Assembly: GCA_951799445.1 (NCBI GenBank)
Contig: OX637297.1
Span: 3,658,001 to 3,722,000, forward strand
Reading direction: 5' to 3'
Length of the DNA stretch: 64,000 nucleotides
Source: Pseudisothecium myosuroides
Lineage: Eukaryota > Streptophyta > Bryopsida > Hypnales > Lembophyllaceae
Below, in pieces: positions 1 through 12,003 of this stretch (positions within the stretch are counted from its first letter, which is position 1; the number at the start of each line of letters is the position of its first letter). Made by a program: the position numbers and the translations under genes. The notes beneath the pieces were generated by a model, which was given only the letters and a program-made list of their open reading frames with translations, was not told the DNA's origin and searched no databases.

Positions 1-1
1 A

Positions 2-1666
2 GCACATGAGAGGGACCCAACGTATCCTCCTATACCCTATATAAGGTATGCATATAAGGTGTGTTTGGAATGGTATGAGGGAAAAAGTGTAGAGTTCTTG
101 GAGGCCACCTACTTGAGGGATCCAACAACGTGCAGCCCAAAGTTAACGGATGATTTGTCAACACAAATCTTAAGTAAGTGCAAAGAATCGCAGGAGTTTT
201 GCGACATGGAGTTAACTTACAGTAACAATGTCTACCACTGGCTTGATGATGTTATCCAGCTATGCATCTTCAACACGCAAAGATTGATGGAGGAAACGCG
301 ACCGGAAGCCCCAAGGTATCCAGAAGATGAAGGTGCCATTGAATTCCGAGCGAAAATGGATTGGTGGGACAAAGCAACAATGAAACTCTCAAAGCATGGA
401 GCGAGGGGATTCAAGTGGAAAAATGATGCTACAACGTCGGCGTTAGTGCGAGATGGTGGATTGTCTATCATATGGATCTCTCATTTGGCAAAGGTGGTGG
501 CCCTCACTGGATACGATTGTCAAGGTGGATACAGAAAGGTGTGCAAGGTGCACATTGAAGGGATGGACACAATCCCGCCACACATCGCTCTTGCTGGAAA
601 GATGCCAAAGACCGCAAACAAGCATGATGCGAGGGTGGAACAGTCGATAGAGGCCTTGGCATGTCCCTTAAATCATCCTGCTATAGTTAAATTTTTTGCC
701 ATTAACGAGAAAAGTATGGAATCTTACACATTATGGTGGAACGGTGGTAACCTTGATGAGTTGAAGTCACACGATAAGAAGGTGACAATAAGCGTTGAAT
801 GGAACAAAGTGAGGCGAGTGAGGGAACTTTCGGAGGAGAAACAAAAAGAAGTTAGCCTCTTTTGAAGGCATAAGGCAAAGTTGGCGTGGGCTCTCGTATT
901 CGTGACTAATCTCATGCACAAGTCCTTGGTGTTGCACAATGACTTGTCTCCGAGGAATATAATGTTGCATTTTCTCGATTATTCGAACGAGATAATCCAC
1001 GTTGGGATTTGTGATTGGGGAATTGCAAGTCGTATTGACGAAAAAGCCCCATTGCATTATGGATATCCAAATGAAGTACAGAAGCAGGAAGAACAATCTC
1101 GTCGTTGGTGGGTGGCTCCTGAGTTGTTTTATGCGTTTGGGCCTCCAAATTTGGATACGAGCATATCTATTATGCAATCAACGCAGAAATATACGCAACA
1201 ATCGGACTCATACTCTATTGGAAAATTGACCGATTCGTGAGATGAGTGAGTTCGACAGGGACCTATTCAAGGATGCCAACGAATCTAGGTTCGCCACTAG
1301 TAGAAAACGCAGGAATTTTGACAGAATTTTGTTGATTTGGTCGCGTTGTCTTGAGCACTTTTTTGTTGATTTCAACAGAAATCTGTTAAAATTATCAAAT
1401 TTCGATTGAAATCAACAAAAAAGTGCCCAGGACAACGCGACTAAATCAACAGAATCCTGTCAAAATTCTTGCGTTTTTTACTAGTGTTCTTTGCGTATAA
1501 GTTGGATCAACTCTTGCACCCAGACCCGAAGATTAGATCGACATGTATGGAGTTGATGACATCGCTGATGGCTCCACCATGGAACATAAAGCCCCTCAAG
1601 CAGTTTTCCGTGATTCACCTTTGTAGTGGGAGTGTAGGACTTGAAGTTTTGAGTTTAAAACTTTGA
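2..1666 (+). pseudogene. Protein kinase-like pseudogene, 5' end cut by window edge, split by a MITE
   Basis: The frame is open from the window edge, and no ATG is visible at its start, so the N terminus lies outside. The C-terminal half has kinase hallmarks: a HPAIVKFF-type segment near 680, catalytic loop HNDLSPRN near 935-960, CDWG in place of DFG near 1010, APEL near 1115 and an SDS segment near 1205. Damage: TGA at 863-865 in a frame that resumes at 881 (CGA to TGA is enough), loss of frame near 1215-1240 (the match continues as EMSEFDRDLF in another frame) and a 192-bp MITE at 1295-1486. After the MITE the tail continues with LDQLLHPDPKIR, the usual end of a kinase domain. Known: HND with DWG suggests a divergent plant kinase family. 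Inference: dead copy, possibly mobile-element cargo. The substrate cannot be told. Confidence 0.7.
1295..1486. mobile_element. CACTA-type MITE inserted in the kinase pseudogene
   Basis: A 192-bp near-palindrome begins CACTAGTAGAAAACGC and ends GCGTTTTTTACTAGTG. The arms pair along almost the whole length, through the GTCGCGTTGTC-like and AACAAAAAAGTG segments. The left flank reads TTC then GC before CACTA; the right flank reads TTC, so a 3-bp TTC duplication is likely, with two extra bases on the left. CACTA ends and a 3-bp duplication are typical of CACTA (En/Spm) elements. No coding capacity. Confidence 0.8.
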
Positions 1667-4600
1667 AGGAATGAAGTAGTTGGCCATATTTTGCGCCTCT
1701 CATTTTGTATAGGGTACATGATTACGAGAAAAAAAAATTCTAGCACATACAGTGTGTTATTGAAAGCAATTAATGTGTATGGAAATTGCCAAGTTCCACG
1801 TACATCATTTTGAATTTGAATTTCTTTGAGCAAATTATCTATAACTTTGGGATGCGATGCAAGTGGATTCATTTGCTTTGAAATATGTGAATAGTACACC
1901 TAAGATATGAAAAATCCATATATTGGTGAATGGATATTGTTGCATAGTCATTTTCTCATCTATTATTTCATTTGATAATGTAATAATGAAATTTTAATCC
2001 TTTGTAGACCATGAGTGCAAATGTTGAACAACAAATAAATGGAAGAATATCCTACACTTGCGGAAATGCTATTATGTATCTATTAATTTTTTACTAAAAT
2101 TATTGTAATCATTTTAGAGCATTTGTATTGTGTACGATATAAAGATTTTCATTTGCAAAGATGATGTAGTTTACAAGGTCTGCATACTTCTTACTTGAAG
2201 AAATATATCTTTGAGTTTAGAAAGTGGCCCTTGAAATAAGAGGTGGATAAAAGAAGTCAAATAAGAAACTGAACCCCTAAAGTTCCTTGACTTTGTTTTC
2301 ATTGAAAACGCTTTGAAAATGCCATTTCTAGTACAAGTACCAAATATTTGGAAAAAAACATTTTTTTCACACATGTGATCGTTGGATCTTTCCATATATT
2401 GTGTTGAAAATATTAGGTAAACATTTCAAGAATTTCCACCATGTGGATTGGAAGAGAAGCATTCAAACCCATTGAAATCATTTTTTTGGCCCTACGCAAA
2501 GTAGGGCAATTGCACTGCAGCAGCTCACTTGTCTATGATGGGAAAATGGCTAAAATGGTAGTGCTCTGTTTGACCTTTTTTCCGACAGAAGTTTGCTACA
2601 GGCTTTAACCCCTAAATTCCTGAGGCACCAAATTTTGGTGTCAACAAAACGTCGAAGTATCCTAAAACCTAACAGAGTTGCTATTTTTAATAATTTATAT
2701 TTTTGAAATATTCTTTTTCAAGTCTAGTTTTAGCATCAAAAGTCCGATTTTGAAAATGATGGATTATGAATTTTCTATTCAAGATTTTGTGCAAAGGTAT
2801 CCATTGCAATCTTCACTTCCCGTAGTGTTGAGGGCTTTTGGAAATGAGCCTTAAATACACTAGATCTTGGAGGCAAAATGACCTTAGAAATTCATTTAAA
2901 GAAATTGTAGAGTAGATTTTGAGAACTTTTAAATTGATTGGGATTATGCATGTTAGATCATATTCTTTTGATGACCAACTTTTTAGATTTGGCATGTGAA
3001 AAGAGGATTGAAAGACTTCAAGTCACTTTCACAATTTGAACACCCTCATATTTGAACATTATAGTCTTTCAAATCATAAGTGATGTTTTTGTGTTTTCTT
3101 TTTGTATGTGGCCTCTAACATGTCTAGTTTGAATTTGTACGGTTACAAACTTACAATTCATTAAAAATTGACAGAACTTAACAAAATACTGGCTTCTTGT
3201 TCAATTAAAAGCAAATTCCTAGAAGTTCAAAAAAGGCCTTGGGCATTTAGGGATTATCGCCTAAAGGACGAAACACCATTTTTTGGCAACATAGCGATTT
3301 AGAGTAGTTCACTACAAATGGAAAGTTTATTAAGCCACTTCGAAATTTTCACAGAAGATGTGTCTCAGGTGTAGATTCAAGGCCCAACAATTTTCATAAC
3401 TTCTTACTACATGGTTAAAAAGTTATTGCATGATATGTCATTTTCCACGATCGGCGGGCAGCCCGAAAAAATTCTTGAAAAATCCCTTTTTTGGATTCCA
3501 AAAATTTGAAATTGCTTGTATAAATTTATATATGTATGGGAAGCTTTGAATCATTCCATTGGGATGAATGAGTCAAAAGTGAAGAGTAGTTGTAGTTTGA
3601 GGGTAGTTATCAAATCTGTATTCTAAAATAAACTTTGAAGTTCTGTATTGAATTGAATTTCTAATATTTTAGAAAGAAAATTAAAAAATTGGGGGTAGAT
3701 TTTTTATTACAACATTACAACCGATGGGATTGGCATTTTTCAATTCGATAACAAAACTCTTTACAATTTAGTATTTTGAGTCATTCTCTACCTCTTTCTA
3801 CTTACTATTTTTTTCCTATATGTTGTACAACTATAAGGGCAGCTGCGTGTTTTCTTGTGGTAGAGACAGAAAACGGATTTTTTTCAATTCAAACAATAAT
3901 ATCTTTCAATGTACATGGTGGAAAAATATGAAATTTTTTCCACATCTTTTTTAACCAATATATTACAAGATCCTACGGTTACGTTTGTTCAAATTTTTTT
4001 TTTCTAAAATTTGGTATTTGTATTTGAAATGGCAGTTTTGGAGCGGTTTTGGTGAAAACATAGTCAAAAACCTTTTGGGGTTAATCTGTTCAAATCATTT
4101 GGAGTTGTAGAACATATTAGAAAACAATTTCATGTGGAAAGAAGTCGAGAATGATTCTAAATACTAAATTGCAGAGAATTTAATTATGGAATTGAAATAT
4201 GCCAATTCCAATGGTTGCCATATTGTAATAAATAATCTACATCCTATGATTTATTTTTCTAAGGGAAATATTGAAAATTGAGTAATGTAGAGGACTGCAA
4301 AGTTCATTTGAAATTAGAGAATCCAAAACTGCCTGCTAACCCAAAATCCTCATAACTTTTGATTCATTCATGGAAATGGAATGACTGAAAGCTTTCCACG
4401 TATAAATAACTCTAGAAAACCACACCAAAATTTTATAAAAAATGTTTACAAAAATGTTCAATTGGTAAGGCCGCCAGGTTTCAATACAAAGATAAAAAGC
4501 CACTAAAAAATGGTATGTCTATTTCAAAGAGCCTAAACATTACGAAAGGTATGTTGTGCATATGTAATCATATGATCTTCTATTGGACTGTTCTAAACAT

Positions 4601-4750
4601 GTGAGGCTCCCGTTTCCCAAACTTAGACCGCCAATATTATGTATCAGTACTTTTGAATTTCATAAGAAGAGGCCAAAGCTTTAGGGTTCACACCCCCTAA
4701 AGCAAATTTCCGAAAATGTGGACACCCTTTTGCCAGGAGATGCGTTACTA
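1667..4750. other. AT-rich intergenic stretch, no gene seen
   Basis: About 3 kb of low-GC sequence with only short random frames. A small hairpin (GCCCTAC...GTAGGGC) lies near 2490-2507. Phrases such as AAAAAGGCCTTGGGC near 3230 recur near 8640, so this is probably decayed repeat DNA. I recognise no coding region, RNA gene or element end. Confidence 0.5.
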
Positions 4751-4759
4751 GTAGACCTA

Positions 4760-5100
4760 GACGCACGGTCGCCCACTACGCGCAGTCGCCTTGGAAGCCA
4801 ATATACGAGGTTGCCTAGTACTTGAGGTCGCCCTAGACCTGAGATTGCCCTAGATCCGAGGTTGCCTAGGACCCACGATTGTCTGGGATCCAGGACGCAA
4901 GGTCAGCTAAAACCTGCGGTCGCCTTTGTTTCCACACGATGTCCCCTTTGTTTCCACCCGCGGTCGCTGAATTCCCCTCCAGCGGTTGTGGTTCTGTAGA
5001 CCCAAGGTCGCCCAGTACCCGAGGTCGCTTCCTGGAAGTGAGTCCGAAGTCGCCCAGACCCGCACTTGCCCCCACGAGACCTCGGGTATATGAGTGGTCT
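4760..5100 (+). repeat. GTCGCC-rich degenerate array upstream of gene D
   Basis: About 15 degenerate copies of a ~17-bp unit close to CCCGAGGTCGCCYAG. GC content is far above the surrounding DNA. A similar array lies upstream of the paralogous gene E at 17,480-17,880. Frames through the array are repeat artefacts. Confidence 0.75.
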
Positions 5101-5430
5101 CCTGCACCCGCATTCTCTACTCCAAGCCCTGCGCACTGTCTTTCATCCACCTCAAAGTGGGTGATTGCGTGCTCGTGGGCTAGGGGTTAGAGTTGTGAAG
5201 GGGACATTTTGTGTCTTTCCACCTCATTTTTGTGGCTTTCGTTCCGTGCACCCAATTGTTGGCGGCTTGACATTTGGTTATTGTAAATGAGTATATATTT
5301 GTAAATGTATGTTTTTTTGTAAATGTAATATACAACGGGTTTAGGATTTTCACGCTCATGTAGTACAAGTTTAGTGTTAGAATATTAAACTTAGTACCTA
5401 GACTCGTTGTCCACATACAAAGTGATCGTC

Positions 5431-6907
5431 ATGGAGGATGAGGCCCAACCAAACCCATTGACTCGGCTACAAAAGAAAGCGCGTCGTGACATGCCTTGGA
5501 ATTTGACTGGGAAAATTCACAATTAAGAAGCGTGTGCCTATCCTTTTGTATCCACACATTAAGGCTTTCTTGGGTTGGAACAAGGAATCTGAGCCTTGGA
5601 GCTATGAAACAATTAAAAACTACGTGGATTGGTGCCACATCGACAAGCTGTTTCCGCTCTAGCGATACAAGCTGCACGTGGAGTCTAACAAGGCAAATCT
5701 TGGATATTGCAAAAATGAAGACTTCAAGAAGAGATGCCTTCAAGTACGAAGGGAGTTGTATCTAGTGGAGCAGCCGTATCAAAATGATAGTTTTCCTTTG
5801 TATCTTGTCCAAATGGTGTATACCGAATGTATACTAAAGAAGCGGGTGGATTGGACAACTATAAAGGGGTTGCCTATTGGAGACCATCCAGAGGACGCAA
5901 CACTGTTGGTTCAAGATGAACGAGTTGATGCTGAGAAGAAGTTGACATTGGTTAAACTGGTGAAGTTGTGCATTCCTGATGAAGAGGTAGTGTGGTCGGC
6001 TGCTTCTAGCTCAGATGAGCACACCCAAGAATACGATGAGTATGATTTCGATGAAGACCTAGAAGCACTTGCTCTCATGGATTTTTATAAGTCAGCCTTG
6101 AAGGCGACAACTGACCAGAAGGGAAAGAAGAAGGTTGAGGAGCCCGACACACTGTTCCACAAACTTGAACAGTGCATGGAGGATGTGGAGCCCAAGCGCA
6201 TGGACCACATATTCTTAGAGCGCGGTGGCGGTCTGAGCAAGGACGATTCTTCGGACAATGAAGATATGTTGAATGCTAAGATAGCAAGTGCACGAGAAGC
6301 TTTGTGTGAAGCCACAACGGAATAGGAAAACTTGAAGAAAAATGAAGATTCACCGGAATTTGACAATGGTCTTGTGTCATCTTTGCGGACGGAGTCTCAG
6401 GCTGTAAAGAAAGTCACTGCTAAAAATGACAAGTACTTGGTTGATTTGAAGAAAAGTAAAGATAATTATTTCAAGAAGAGAGAGGAGGGACGCGCTCACA
6501 TGATGGATGATGTGACAGTATATCAAAGGCAACTCCAACTCTTGGAATGCAAGTGTGGGCAGGTGCAACATGAAAGGAAAAGCATCGGCATCCAAGTAGT
6601 TGAGAAAGAAAAAGAATTTTACAATATTGCAGTCCAATAGTCGGAGGAGTTATGCCCTTTCATTATGGCTCCTAAGTATGGTAGCACTCCCGAAGAATTA
6701 GCAATGCTTCGGAAGTTGTTGAAGCTCCACGAGGAGATGATACACGCGAGCTCTAGGGAGTTTCAGTTGCTGGAGTGCAACCTTCATTTTTTGTGGAAAT
6801 GGCTGCAGTGGAGCAAAGATACTAAGGATGCAAGCCTTGTAGAACAAGAGAGGATTGGACCAGAGCCAAAGAGAAGCGATTTTGTGAGCAATACTAGAAG
6901 CATGTAG
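5431..6907 (+). pseudogene. Gene D: unrecognised coiled-coil protein, pseudogene, paralogue of gene E
   Basis: Start chosen at ATG 5431 (MEDEAQPNPL), 330 bp after the GTCGCC array. The frame is lost near 5523; the homologous track resumes as GWNKESEPW and NYVDWCHIDKLF, is cut by TAG near 5660, then runs in one frame from 5678 to 6907 with TAG at 6323 and 6638, both one step from CAG. The EPW, WCHI-x-KLF and VDW-TIK positions match gene E on the other strand. The second half is charged and heptad-like, probably coiled coil, after an acidic stretch near 6010-6060. No RING-like end is visible, unlike E. Function unknown. Inference: both are old copies of a gene carried by one repeat family. Confidence 0.6.
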
Positions 6908-6910
6908 GAG

Positions 6911-7430
6911 CTCAGTACGAATTTGACATTTTGGGCACCCTTTTTTGGATGTAATGGACTTTGAATAGAAAAAGAAATTCCATTTTTTTCCTTCCAAAGT
7001 CCCTAATTGTCATTCTTTTACTACGTGTATTTGGACTATTTTTTAAATCATTATTGAGCCTTTCTTTTGTTGGGAACAAGAAAATTAATGATAATTTTAT
7101 AATTATAGTTCAATTTTTATTTGTATAGAATAATACACGTTTTATATGTAGTTGTTGTTGGAGGCCTGCTTATTTCCTAAAATAACATTCATTTTCATTT
7201 ACAATTACGGTGATGTATTTTCGGTACAAGAGCAACAATACCAATCCATTTTCTTACCAATATTTTTGTTCTTTTTCCAAAATAAGAACCCTCTTCATTT
7301 TGGTAAGTTATGGGACTACGTTGTTCCTGTGAAAAGAATACCATATTTAAGAAATCATGATAATTAATCCATTTTCTTTGTTTTTTTGAGAAATGTTTCA
7401 TTTCCAAATTTTTTCCTAGAATTGTGAGAA
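6911..7430. other. AT-rich DNA downstream of gene D, no gene seen
   Basis: Poly-T-rich sequence with scattered ATAAT and TTTT runs. Short frames have no conserved look. It leads into the duplicated segment that starts near 7,431. Confidence 0.4.
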
Positions 7431-9155
7431 CTTAGGTTTACAAATGAGAAGAGTAATCGCATTGATATTCTTTTATTTTTATATTTTCCATTATGGGAAA
7501 GCCTCCAGTCTTTGGTAAGTTACGAATGAACCTTTTTTCTAAAGGAAGAAGAGCACTTATTATATTTCTTCTGTACATCTTAAATTTTTTTAAATAAGAA
7601 CAAGAATTTGTATCTATTTATTTCAAAAAACTCTTGCTTAGAAGAAAAAGAGGTATGATTTTTTTCCTCCATTGTATTTTGAATTCTTGCTTTCTACTCA
7701 TAGAACTCTATGCTTGGGTGAGTTATGAATTAACTCCTAAAGGACTAGCAAACGTTTTTTGGTTGTATAGAAATTTTGGGAAGGTACGTGTGACTAGAGA
7801 TTTCCATATTTTTAGCTGAAATTTTAATAGAAGGTGGGCACAAGGAATATCGTTCATATGCACTAAATTTCAGCACATTTGGAAATAGGAGTCAAAAGTT
7901 ATGGCCAAATATGTTACCTTTTATCGTAACTGGGTAGTCTGGGCAGGAAAAAAATTGGCAGAAATTTGATTTTTTTTTTAAGTATTCTTTTTCTCATAGA
8001 TTATATTTTTGTCTATTTGGAAAGCTTTGGTTCATTTTATATGGATTTCTTATGAGAAAGTTATGGACATTCTTGTTTTTTGGGTAGTTAGAGCATCGTC
8101 TTGAAAAAAATAACTTGTAGGATTCATTTCTAAATGCTATTTTTGCAATTTTTCAAAAAAAAAAATTCTCATGGTTTAGTTTACTTGCTAGAACAATGTC
8201 ACCATTGGGAATAGTGTATTTTAATTCTATCTAAAATATATTAATATTTTAGATTTTCCTTCTATCTCATGTCTACTTCTACTTAATCATTTTTTTAGGA
8301 ATGATAATTAAGTTTTTTTGAATATTCTTTTTTGTCCTAGACTCTCAATTCAATTCTCCACTATAAAGATTTAAAGCTCAAAACTCTGTAGTGCAAAAAT
8401 CTTAAGTTAAAAATGTTTAAAGTCAAAAAATCTAGTCCTGCAATGTGCTGAAATACTTGTTTTTTCCACTTTAAACGCAGAGATCTTGCAATCTGAGCGG
8501 TCAAAAATTCTGAAATTTTTTCTTCACATTTTCATACTAGTTAGGTATAAAATCCTATGGATAGATGTGCAAAAAAAATATTTTTCAAATTTTTTTACTC
8601 CTTGCTATAGAAATGAAAATTTTAAGTGTTTTTAGGCTGAAAAAAGGCCTTGGGCCTCGAGGGGTTAAAATTATTTGGATAAAGAACCTAAAACCAATTT
8701 TGTTTATTAGTATACGTGGATATATTTTGAAGCAAATAATATATTATTTTAGTTTTTTTCCGAAAATTGTGAGAACTTAGGTTTACAAATGAGAAGAGTA
8801 ATTGCATTGATATTCTTCCAATTTTATGTTTTCCATTATGGGAAAGCCTCCATTCTTTGGTAAGTTACGAATGAACCTTTTTTCTAAAGGAAGAAGATCA
8901 CTTATTATACTTCTTATTTACATATGAATTTTTTTAAAACAACAAGAATTTGTATCTATTTATTTAAAAAAAATCTTGCGTAGAAGAAGAAGAGGTCTGA
9001 TATTTTTCCTTCACTGTATTTTGAATTCTTGATTTCTTCTTGTAGAACTCTATGCTTGGGTGATTTATAAATGAAAATTATTTGGATAAAGTAAAGGGCA
9101 TCAATTTTGTTAATTATTATATCTGAATATATTTTGAAGCGAATAATATATATTT
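7431..9155 (+). repeat. Dispersed and tandem duplication, ~300-400 bp unit
   Basis: The segment 7,431-7,725 (from ATTGTGAGAACTTAGG to CTATGCTTGGGTGA) recurs with scattered changes at 8,766-9,065. A longer unit is tandem: AAAATTATTTGGATAAAG begins at 8,667 and again at 9,074 (offset 407 bp), the second copy ending near 9,155. No coding frame is shared between copies, so this looks like non-coding repeat DNA. Confidence 0.7.
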
Positions 9156-9486
9156 TTTAATCTATTTAGGAAGTTTTCAAAACTTTCCTTCGTAAAAGTA
9201 ATTGCACCACTATTCTTTTATATTCATATTCCAAATTCTGGGGTACCTTGAAATTGAGTAAATTCCATTTGTTTTTGTAAGTAAGGAATGAAGATGATTT
9301 TAATAAGTTTAGAGCAGCCATTTTTTTCCTATATTATATTAGTAAATTTTTTTAGGGAATATAAACATTTTTTTTCATTTAAGATATTGTAGCCTTGTAG
9401 GAACTTTCCTTCATAAGAAAAAGAGCACCAATTTCCTTCCCTTCAGCCGCTGCATTTTTGGGAGGTTCAACATCTTTTTTTCATAG
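9156..9486. other. AT-rich spacer, no gene seen
   Basis: Low-complexity T-rich sequence up to the CCCAC target site of the giant LTR. I see no gene, element end or strong secondary structure. Confidence 0.4.
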
Positions 9487-9491
9487 CCCAC
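9487..9491. repeat. Left 5-bp target duplication (CCCAC) of LTR1
   Basis: CCCAC directly precedes TGTGAGCTCC and is repeated exactly at 14,337-14,341 after GCGCCCACA. Confidence 0.9.
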
Positions 9492-10347
9492 TGTGAGCTC
9501 CCAATTTGTCACTTGGGACTCGTAGAATTATTTTTTTGGAAATTTGCAATTTAAAGTTGATAAAAGTATAGAAAAACCCATAAAAAGAGTGTAGAACCGA
9601 AATAGGGTTGTGTCATACCCATTATAGTATTTGGTCTAGATTTGTGTTTTTTACTTAGAATCCCCCAAACCTTACTTAAAAATAGTATAGAAATAACAAA
9701 AAGGTTAGATTTGGGGGATTCGAGTCACACAGCCCCAAAAGGGCTAAATCCCACCATGAATGTGGCGATTCATGGCTAGGTCGGTCCGAGGGATCCACAG
9801 CGAGGCCACTAGGTCGGGTCCTAGAGTTAGATTTAGAATTCCCCATTAGATCGACGAATTCCCAAAATCCCGATTGTTAGCATGTAGGAGCCACTCACGC
9901 AAGACCGAGCCCGTGGAGGAATCTACAGCCCAGGGATGGTATTCTATGGTAAATCCCATGCCAGGAGTCCAACGGCAAAATCAGTTCGCCAAGATTCCTC
10001 CACCTGCAGAAGATTCCCGCACCGTCGCTAATTCGAGGAGATGGCCAGTTTTAAATCTCCATTGACCAATCGTGCCAAGTATGGAAACACACCCGCATGT
10101 CTTTCATGCGACTCCCTGAGAGATCACGTGAAAAATCCCGGCATCTTCTGACTTGCAGAAGAACCTTTTCCGGGTGGTCAACCCTCCTAACCTCCAACGG
10201 GAATTTCATGGAAATTACCCAGGTTACAATAAAATCTCACTAAAAATTAGACTAGCTTGTTTTATGTTAATAATGCGCTCTGTGAAGTTTCACGACATTT
10301 CGATAGCGACAAGTACCCGAACCGGCGAGATTCCTCGGGAATTAACC

Positions 10348-10370
10348 ACGTGGCGGGGTCCCCGCCACGT
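10348..10370. promoter_or_regulatory. Perfect GC-rich palindrome with G-box in LTR1 U3
   Basis: Two 11-bp arms, ACGTGGCGGGG and its exact reverse complement, flank a single T. The left arm overlaps CACGTG (10,347-10,352), the core plant G-box. It lies ~430 bp upstream of the TATA box, within the part of LTR1 that LTR2 lacks. A regulatory role is inference. Confidence 0.5.
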
Positions 10371-10782
10371 TGACCGGCATCCCGGGCCCATACGATGGCG
10401 AAACGAAGTCAACCAAGAATCCTTCCCGACTCTCTCGCACCTATCGGAGACCCTAGGCTATTCACATTTCTCAAAATAGGAGACCCCCAAGATCTAGGAT
10501 TTTACCACGATTTGGTTTTTAAACTAAATTAGCCTACGATGGGATTTTGGCTTCGGTACGGGGGGTGAAGGGATCTAGGACTGAATACGGCGATCTGGAT
10601 CCAACGGCGCAATCCGTTTGGCGATTGGAGCTAATCTCCAAAAGTTAGGATGTTGGTCTAGCATAGATGGTAGAAGTAGAAATTTAGGATGTAGGATGAA
10701 AATCTTTGAGGATGAAGATGAAAATCCCCGTTGATAAGGTTACCTTAGAGCTTTAGAGAGAGGGGTGAGCCCTTGGGAAACC

Positions 10783-10790
10783 TATATAAG
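10783..10790 (+). promoter_or_regulatory. TATA box of LTR1
   Basis: CCTATATAAGGGCCC followed by a pyrimidine-rich CTCTCTCT stretch, a good plant start-site context about 30 bp downstream. LTR2 has the same arrangement at 38,899-38,906, so the promoter is conserved between copies. Confidence 0.75.
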
Positions 10791-11199
10791 GGCCCTATTT
10801 CTCTCTCTAAAACACCCCCTCACTTTTGCTTAGGTCCGTGGGTCCAATTTGCTTTGGATATTTTGGCGTTTGAAGCCAAAAACCTCTATGGTGTTTTTGG
10901 AGCACTTTTTGCTCCATTGTTGCTAGATTTCAAGCTTTGAAGGTCTTTGGGGGTCCTTCTATCTTGCCTTGTGTACTTCTCGTGCGTTTGTTATACCCTT
11001 GTTATGAGTTAAGAGTCCTTGTTTCTCTCTTGTTGTACCTTTGTGAGCTAACTTGTGAGTTTAGGAGTCTTTTGGAGTCTTGTCTTAATCCTAAAGTCAC
11101 CCCCCACCGTACCTTGGCGATGCCGCTTTGGGGGGCCTTTAGCTTGTGAAGTTGTGTGTCTTTACGTGTACTAAAATATGTGTTTTCTTCACTTACGTG

Positions 11200-11460
11200 T
11201 CCTCACTTTCTCCTAATCTTTCCCTTGTTGCGTGGACCCCCCTCAGGACGGCGAAGCTTTGGCTTTGTCACATGTGTTTCTAAGTTTGTCTTTTCTATCT
11301 TCTTCTAATATCCCCCTTGTTGCGTGGACCCCCCCTCGGGACGGCGAAGCTTTGGCTTTGTCACGTGTGTTTTTTAAGTTTGTCTTTATACCTTCTTCTA
11401 ATATTCCCCTTGTGGTGTGGACCCCCCCTCACGGCGGCGAAGCTTTGAACTAGTGACAAC
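11200..11460 (+). repeat. Three ~93-bp tandem repeats in LTR1
   Basis: Three units centred on GTTGCGTGGACC followed by GACGGCGAAGCTTTG, with anchors at 11,227, 11,319 and 11,412. LTR2 has the same trio at 39,343, 39,436 and 39,530. Shorter GGCGGAGCTTTGAAC remnants continue to about 11,570. The frames through them are repeat artefacts. Confidence 0.8.
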
Positions 11461-11882
11461 GTCAAGTCCTACAGTGTGTGTTAAAATACTCTTAGACGGC
11501 GGAGCTTTGAACCCGTGGAGTGTCACGAGTTCTAAAGTTGGTGTTAAACCCAATCTTACGGCGGAGCTTTGAACCTCCATAGCCTTAGATTCCAAAGTCT
11601 AGTTTCCAAGACCTCCTTGGGAAAGTCTAGAGTTTAGCTTCCAAGATATGTAGATTGTCAACAATTTCCGGCTCTTTGGCAAAACTAGCCTTGCTTTAGT
11701 TTTAATACCTTAGATTTATGGTGCAAAAAATCTGGTTACCTTAAGTTTTTTGCAAAGTCCATCTACCCTTAGTTTTTTTTTGTAAAGTCCAGCTACCCTT
11801 AGTTTTTGCAAAAGTCCAGCTACTTTTAGTTTTTGCAAGTCCAGCTACCTTAGTTTTATTTTTGCAAGAATAGTTTTAGCCC

Positions 11883-12003
11883 AAGCATCAGTCCAGGCCA
11901 TCAAACCAGCATCAGTCCAGGCCATCAAAACCAGCATCAGTCCAGGCCATCAAACCAGCATCGGTCCAGGCCATCCAAACCAGCATCAGCAAGGCCATCA
12001 AAT
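11883..12003 (+). repeat. 24-bp minisatellite in LTR1
   Basis: Five units of about 24 bp close to GCATCAGTCCAGGCCATCAA, with anchors at 11,885, 11,909, 11,934, 11,957 and 11,982. LTR2 has only a loose version (CCATCAAAAC, CCATCAGCC) near 43,765-43,830. Confidence 0.8.

Noticed and set aside
36..46. CTATATAAGG as a promoter TATA box
   Set aside because: It lies inside the open kinase frame, with no start codon at a sensible distance downstream.
4866..5190. Overlapping long frames on both strands in the GTCGCC array
   Set aside because: Stop-free only because the repeat is GC-rich; all frames stay open together.
11232..11595. Frames across the LTR1 tandem repeats
   Set aside because: The peptide repeats with the DNA unit and is not kept in LTR2.
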